DNA from: Paenibacillaceae bacterium
GTDB lineage: Bacteria; Bacillota; Bacilli; Paenibacillales; YIM-B00363
Direction: 5' to 3'
Assembly (NCBI GenBank): GCA_018969805.1
Contig: JAGWXQ010000005.1
Coordinates: 1-17,018, forward strand
DNA length: 17,018 nucleotides
The notes beneath the pieces were generated by a model. It was given only the letters and a program-made list of their open reading frames with translations. It was not told the origin of the DNA and did no database searches. This document shows positions 13,514 to 17,018 of the stretch, piece after piece; within the stretch, counting starts at the first letter, position 1; every line of letters begins with the position of its first letter. The position numbers and the translations under genes were made by a program.

Positions 13514-15172
13514 GTGGGTTCGTGGCAAGTGCAAAGCAATCGATGGTTGGCGTCCCATGCATGGTTTTTGCCTGCGTGTGGCATCGTCATCGTGCTCGTG
13601 CTGCCACACGTGGCGCTGGTGTGGCGGGCTGTAGAAGCGTACAGCGCATCCGGGCTTCAGCTCGTTGGGCATATGTGGCAACTTATGGTGATCAATACGA
13701 CGGGTTTGCTCGTTGTCGTAGGGGTTGCTACGGCGTGCATCGGTGTCGTGCTTGCGTGGTTGTTGGTGGCATACACGTTTCCTGGTGCGACAGTGTACCG
13801 GGTCGCGTTGCTCTTGCCCTTGGCGATACCACCGTACATCGGAGCATACACGTACCACGGGATCACACAATATACAGGCGTTGTGCAGACGACGCTGCGC
13901 AGCTGGGGCATTGCGGTGGCACCAGGTACACTGGATATGATGACGTTTTCTGGCGCGGCGTTCGTATTTACGGTATTTTTATTTCCGTACGTATATAGTG
14001 TGTGCTATGTATTTTTAGGAACGCGGTGCGCGCATGTGATTGAGTCGGCGCGCACGCTCGGTGTCGGTGGTGTGGCGTTGTTTTTGCGCATCGTCGTCCC
14101 GATTTGTCGCTTGGCGTTGTTTTCGGGCGTAGGGGTCGTCGTCTTGGAAGTGCTCAATGATTATGGCGTCGTACACTATTATGGCATCGTGACGTTTACG
14201 TCTGCGGTTGTGACGCTGTGGGTCGGTATCGGGGACGTTTCAGGGGCGATTGCGTTGGCATTGTGTGGGATGGGCATTGCGCTTGCGCTTGTGTTTGCTG
14301 AGCAAGGTTTGCGGGGGAGAAGGCAGTATCGCATCGCAGCGGCGAAGCAGAGGGTGCTGCGGCGAAGAGCCCTTCATGGCTGGCGTGGGGTGCTCGCGAG
14401 CTTGGCGTGTGCTGTGCTCGTGCTGTTTGGCTTTGTCGTCCCTGTCGCACAGTTGATCGCGTGGGCGTGGCAGATGCATGTGCCGAGCGCGTGGGATGCA
14501 CTGCGCGATGCGCTTGGGCATTCATTGCTCGTATCTGGGTGTGGTGCTGTGCTGATCGTCGTCTGTAGCGTCATGATTGCAAATGCGGCGCGGTGGCATC
14601 GCGGACGTGTAGGTGTGCTTTTGACGCGCTGTGCGCTGTTTGGCTATGCGATGCCTGGTGCGGTCGTGGCGGTCGGTGTGCTGGCGATCGTCATCCCACT
14701 GGAAGATGCGATGCACGATGTGCTCGTGTTTTTTGGTGCAGATGTGGCGCATGGCAGGTGGTTGAGTGCGACGCTCGTGATGTTGGTGTATGGGCTCGTC
14801 GTGCGCTATATCGGTGTCGGGATGCAAGCAGTCGATGCGGGCTTTGTGCGCATTGGCAAGACGTATGCGGAAGCATCGCGTGCACTCGGATTGACGGTGA
14901 CGCAGACGTTTTGGCGCGTCGATGCACCGTTGATGCGTCGTGCACTGTGGATCGCAGCGTTGCTTTGCGCAGTCGATCTGATGAAAGAGTTGCCGTTGTC
15001 GTTGTTGTTGCAGCCGTACAATTTTACGACGCTTGCGACAGAAGTGTTTTATGACGTGCGGGATGAGCGCATTTATGATGCGGCTTTGGCATCGCTGTGG
15101 ATGATCGTACTGAGCGTGATCGGCATGTTGCTCGTGCACGCGATGACGCGTCAGGAGCAGAAAGGGGAATGA
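13514..15172 (+). CDS. Ferric-iron ABC transporter permease (fused two-module FbpB type)
   Basis: The membrane channel of the iron importer, 552 residues, made of two fused BPD_transp_1 modules with about 12 membrane segments. Each module has its cytoplasmic EAA loop: HVIESARTLGVGGVALFLRI near residue 175 and YAEASRALGLTVTQTFWRV near residue 453. An acidic, Lys/Arg-rich linker (GLRGRRQYRIAAAKQR) separates the halves around 262-285. I use GTG 13514, preceded by AAGGTGG at 13498-13504. It ends at 15172, three bases before the ATPase start. A fused permease without a partner gene is the standard design of the FbpB/CysTWA-like iron family. Confidence 0.92.
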   Translation: MGSWQVQSNRWLASHAWFLPACGIVIVLVLPHVALVWRAVEAYSASGLQLVGHMWQLMVINTTGLLVVVGVATACIGVVLAWLLVAYTFPGATVYRVALLLPLAIPPYIGAYTYHGITQYTGVVQTTLRSWGIAVAPGTLDMMTFSGAAFVFTVFLFPYVYSVCYVFLGTRCAHVIESARTLGVGGVALFLRIVVPICRLALFSGVGVVVLEVLNDYGVVHYYGIVTFTSAVVTLWVGIGDVSGAIALALCGMGIALALVFAEQGLRGRRQYRIAAAKQRVLRRRALHGWRGVLASLACAVLVLFGFVVPVAQLIAWAWQMHVPSAWDALRDALGHSLLVSGCGAVLIVVCSVMIANAARWHRGRVGVLLTRCALFGYAMPGAVVAVGVLAIVIPLEDAMHDVLVFFGADVAHGRWLSATLVMLVYGLVVRYIGVGMQAVDAGFVRIGKTYAEASRALGLTVTQTFWRVDAPLMRRALWIAALLCAVDLMKELPLSLLLQPYNFTTLATEVFYDVRDERIYDAALASLWMIVLSVIGMLLVHAMTRQEQKGE

Positions 15173-15175
15173 ACC

Positions 15176-15865
15176 ATGGATATTTGCGTGCGTGACGTCC
15201 GCTTTCGGTATGCGTGTGCAACGCAATGTGCGGTGTCTGGCGTGACGTTTACGGTACGTGCGGGGGAAAAAGTTGCGCTCGTCGGTGCGAGCGGGTGTGG
15301 CAAAAGCACGTTGCTTCGTCTCATTGCGGGACTCGAACGTCCGAGCTACGGAGTGATCGCGATCGGTGGACACATCGTGGCAGACGCGCGCACGTTTGTC
15401 CCTGCTGAGCGGAGAGGTATTGGTTATGTGTTTCAAGATTATGCGCTGTTTCCTCATATGACCGTCGCCCAAAACATCGTGTTTGGACTTCGTTCATGGG
15501 GAAAGCACCAAAAGCAACAACGATGCGACGAGCTGCTGTCGCTCATTAGTCTGGAAGCGTATGCGCGCGCGTATCCGCATGAGCTCAGCGGTGGACAGCA
15601 GCAGCGCGTGGCACTCGCACGTGCGCTTGCGCCACAACCGGCGGCGTTGTTGCTCGATGAGCCGTTTTCAAACCTCGATGCGGCGTTGCACGAAGAGATC
15701 CGTGCCCAGCTGGCGCACATGCTCTCGCGCGCGCGGGTGACGACGATCTGTGTGACGCACGATGAGTCGGATACGATCGGGCTCGCAGACCGCGTGTTGC
15801 ACTTAAGCGGGTGTGCGATCGTAGAGCCTGTGCGTGCTGCACTGCATGCGGTCGGACGCGCATGA
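15176..15865 (+). CDS. Ferric-iron ABC transporter ATP-binding protein (short FbpC type)
   Basis: This ATPase powers the importer. Walker A GASGCGKST is at residues 37-45, the Q-loop in YVFQDYALFPHMTV, the signature LSGGQQQRVALARAL, Walker B ALLLDEPFSNLD and the H-loop in CVTHDESD. All catalytic motifs are intact. At 229 residues it stops soon after the ATPase core. FbpC and related MOI-family ATPases are usually 340-360 residues and end in a regulatory OB/TOBE domain, so this one has lost it or never had it. The start ATG 15176 follows AAAGGGG (15161-15167). Its stop overlaps the next start (ATGA at 15862-15865). Confidence 0.93.
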   Translation: MDICVRDVRFRYACATQCAVSGVTFTVRAGEKVALVGASGCGKSTLLRLIAGLERPSYGVIAIGGHIVADARTFVPAERRGIGYVFQDYALFPHMTVAQNIVFGLRSWGKHQKQQRCDELLSLISLEAYARAYPHELSGGQQQRVALARALAPQPAALLLDEPFSNLDAALHEEIRAQLAHMLSRARVTTICVTHDESDTIGLADRVLHLSGCAIVEPVRAALHAVGRA

Positions 15866-16476
15866 GCAGGTGGTATGTCGTATGGCACGGACGCGTCCCG
15901 GGGGTGTATGAGACGTGGGAAGCGTGCCAGGCAAACATCCACAACGTGCTCGGGGCAAAATATAAGTCGTTTCCGACCCACCAAGCCGCAGTGCAAGCAT
16001 ATGCAGAAGGGCATGAGCAGCACATCGGGAACCCCCGCGTCCAGGAACAATCGCGCGGCGCAGTGGATGGCCCACGCGCACAGTCGATTTGTGTCGATGT
16101 CGGGACATATGGCAATCCCGGGCGCGTCATGTATCAGGGCGTCGCTACACATACAGGGGACGTCTTGTTTTCGTCCCCGTCGATCCCGTACGGCACAAAC
16201 AACCTTGGTGAGTTTGTCGCAATCGTTCATGGGCTCGCATACATCAAAAAAAACGGTCTCGATGTGCCCGTGTATACCGATTCGGTCAATGCCCGAAATT
16301 GGGTGCGCAGAAAAGAAGTGCGTTCAACGTTAGCGCGCGATGAGCGGTCTATGACAATGTGGACGCTCGTCGATCGTGCGCTGCAATGGCTGAACACGCA
16401 CACCGACCATGCGACCGTCTTGCAGTGGGACACGAAAGCATGGGGACAAATCAAGGCCGATTATGGACGCAAGTAG
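15862..16476 (+). CDS. Ribonuclease HI with N-terminal hybrid-binding domain
   Basis: RNase HI cuts the RNA strand of RNA-DNA hybrids, removing primers and R-loops. Residues 1-48 are the hybrid-binding (viroplasmin-like) domain (WYVVWHGRVPGVYETWEAC, AKYKSFPTHQAAVQAYAEG). The catalytic domain has the four acidic residues expected for Bacillus halodurans-type RNase HI: D79 in CVDVGTYGNPG, E117 in GTNNLGEF, D140 in YTDSVNA and D200 in IKADYGRK. The 204-residue length and the KADYGRK end match that enzyme closely. I start at ATG 15862, which overlaps the ATPase stop, so it is coupled to the iron operon although the function is unrelated. Longer upstream starts have no ribosome site. Confidence 0.95.
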   Translation: MSRWYVVWHGRVPGVYETWEACQANIHNVLGAKYKSFPTHQAAVQAYAEGHEQHIGNPRVQEQSRGAVDGPRAQSICVDVGTYGNPGRVMYQGVATHTGDVLFSSPSIPYGTNNLGEFVAIVHGLAYIKKNGLDVPVYTDSVNARNWVRRKEVRSTLARDERSMTMWTLVDRALQWLNTHTDHATVLQWDTKAWGQIKADYGRK

Positions 16477-16539
16477 CATGATCGCACGCGCTTTGTCGTG
16501 TCTTGATCTTCAGGAAAGAATAGGGGAGACCGAACGAAC

Positions 16540-16734
16540 ATCACGGTACAACAACAGAAAAGGATTCGACGGTTCCTACACTTTCGCAAAAATGGACACT
16601 GCATCGTTGATTCGGCACTGACGGATCCATATGCGATATACGCGATGCAGACATGCGTTATTGGGGTGGATGCAGCGGACATGTCCCCAAATGCACATGA
16701 CTACTGCATCACGTACGATGGGGCTCCTCTATAA
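16540..16734 (+). pseudogene. Unrecognised frame without a standard start, possibly degraded
   Basis: A 64-codon open frame ending at TAA 16732-16734 that looks coding (starts ITVQQQKRIRRFLHF, ends DYCITYDGAPL). It has no ATG, GTG or TTG before codon 36; the frame opens at a stop at 16504. AGGGGAG at 16522-16528 lies 11 bases before an ATC. It could be a gene with an unusual start, a decayed gene that lost its start, or chance. I do not recognise the product. No terminator follows the RNase HI gene clearly. Confidence 0.3.
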
Positions 16735-16761
16735 ACCCTAGCCAAAAAACGAGATATAAAC

Positions 16762-16905
16762 TTAAATGGATGAAAGCGCATAAAGCGCACCGCGTAAGTC
16801 GATCATTTCACGAAGAAACACACTTTTATCCACATAGTAACGCTCTTTTTTTGCAATTTATGGGCATCTCTGGTCTCGACAAAGATTTCTTTTAACCATT
16901 TTCCT
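16762..16905 (-). pseudogene. AAA-ATPase-like/PD-(D/E)XK family fragment (N-terminal)
   Basis: On the minus strand KWLKEIFVETRDAHKLQKK (16850-16905) and, after a frameshift at the A-run 16846-16852, ERYYVDKSVFLREMIDLRG (to about 16785) give the N-terminal signature of AAA-ATPase-like proteins (PF09820; the YYVDKS..REMID pattern). The usual P-loop region does not follow: the frame ends at TAA 16762-16764 after LYALSSI. So the fragment is both frameshifted and truncated. A GGAGG ribosome site (16903-16907) sits just before it. The piece on its left edge ends at 16921, so these were probably tandem paralogues, which is common in this family. Confidence 0.45.
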
Positions 16906-16920
16906 CCCTCTCCCGCGCTC

Positions 16921-17018
16921 CTATACGTACGCCATCTTGACCAACGCCTTTTTCCCTGCAAATGCTACACCGATGTGCACGATGTGGGGTACTTTTGTTC
17001 CTCCGAATATCGTGTCGT
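16921..17018 (-). CDS. C-terminus of a probable PD-(D/E)XK nuclease/AAA-ATPase-like protein, rest off the window
   Basis: The last 31 codons of a minus-strand gene that enters from the right edge (reads DTIFGGTKVPHIVHIGVAFAGKKALVKMAYV in parts: VHIGVAFAGKKALVK, then stop TAG at 16921-16923). The IGVAFAGKK pattern resembles the C-terminal strand of the PD-(D/E)XK domain (PF08011) that follows the AAA-ATPase-like domain, and the neighbouring N-terminal fragment fits the same family. The evidence is short, so the family call is moderate. Confidence 0.45.
   Translation of the reverse strand, partial: DTIFGGTKVPHIVHIGVAFAGKKALVKMAYV

Overview
The window looks like chromosomal DNA of an endospore-forming Bacillota, class Bacilli. 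Spo0A, a SpoVIF-like protein and a DUF2768 protein are all present. The block der-plsY-gpsA-spoVIF-DUF2768 followed by aroQ-pepP-efp is a Bacillales arrangement and reminds me of the Alicyclobacillaceae; the family assignment is inference. Coding regions are fairly GC-rich with strong use of GCG and ATC codons, while the intergenic regions and the left edge are AT-richer.

Layout. The left edge (1-745, minus) holds the first 248 codons of a secreted subtilisin-like protease. A gene-poor stretch follows to about 1535. Then comes a long plus-strand housekeeping block: der (ribosome assembly GTPase), plsY and gpsA (first steps of phospholipid synthesis), spoVIF, a terminator, a 59-residue DUF2768 membrane protein, aroQ (shikimate pathway), an M24 aminopeptidase, efp, an aspartokinase with an internal beta-subunit start, gmk, rpoZ and a second terminator. 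spo0A follows with a Spo0A box upstream. A minus-strand gene of unknown function converges on spo0A and overlaps its end. On the right, a Fur-box-controlled operon carries a ferric-iron ABC importer (lipoprotein, fused permease, ATPase) with RNase HI coupled to its end. The right edge holds decayed minus-strand pieces that resemble the AAA-ATPase-like/PD-(D/E)XK family.

The most unusual region is 11572-12092. On the minus strand it carries a highly structured intergenic sequence followed, after a good Shine-Dalgarno, by the first ~42 codons of an IscB nuclease (PLMP motif visible). That reading frame has a one-base A-run frameshift and is then cut off. I read this as a decayed IscB/omegaRNA (HEARO) element of the IS200/IS605 group that has kept its guide-RNA part and lost its nuclease. 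A second discovery is a family of 82-95 bp intergenic repeats (four copies at 1401, 4927, 9726 and 11419) with conserved ends. Three of them lie just upstream of a ribosome binding site, and two lie just after a terminator.
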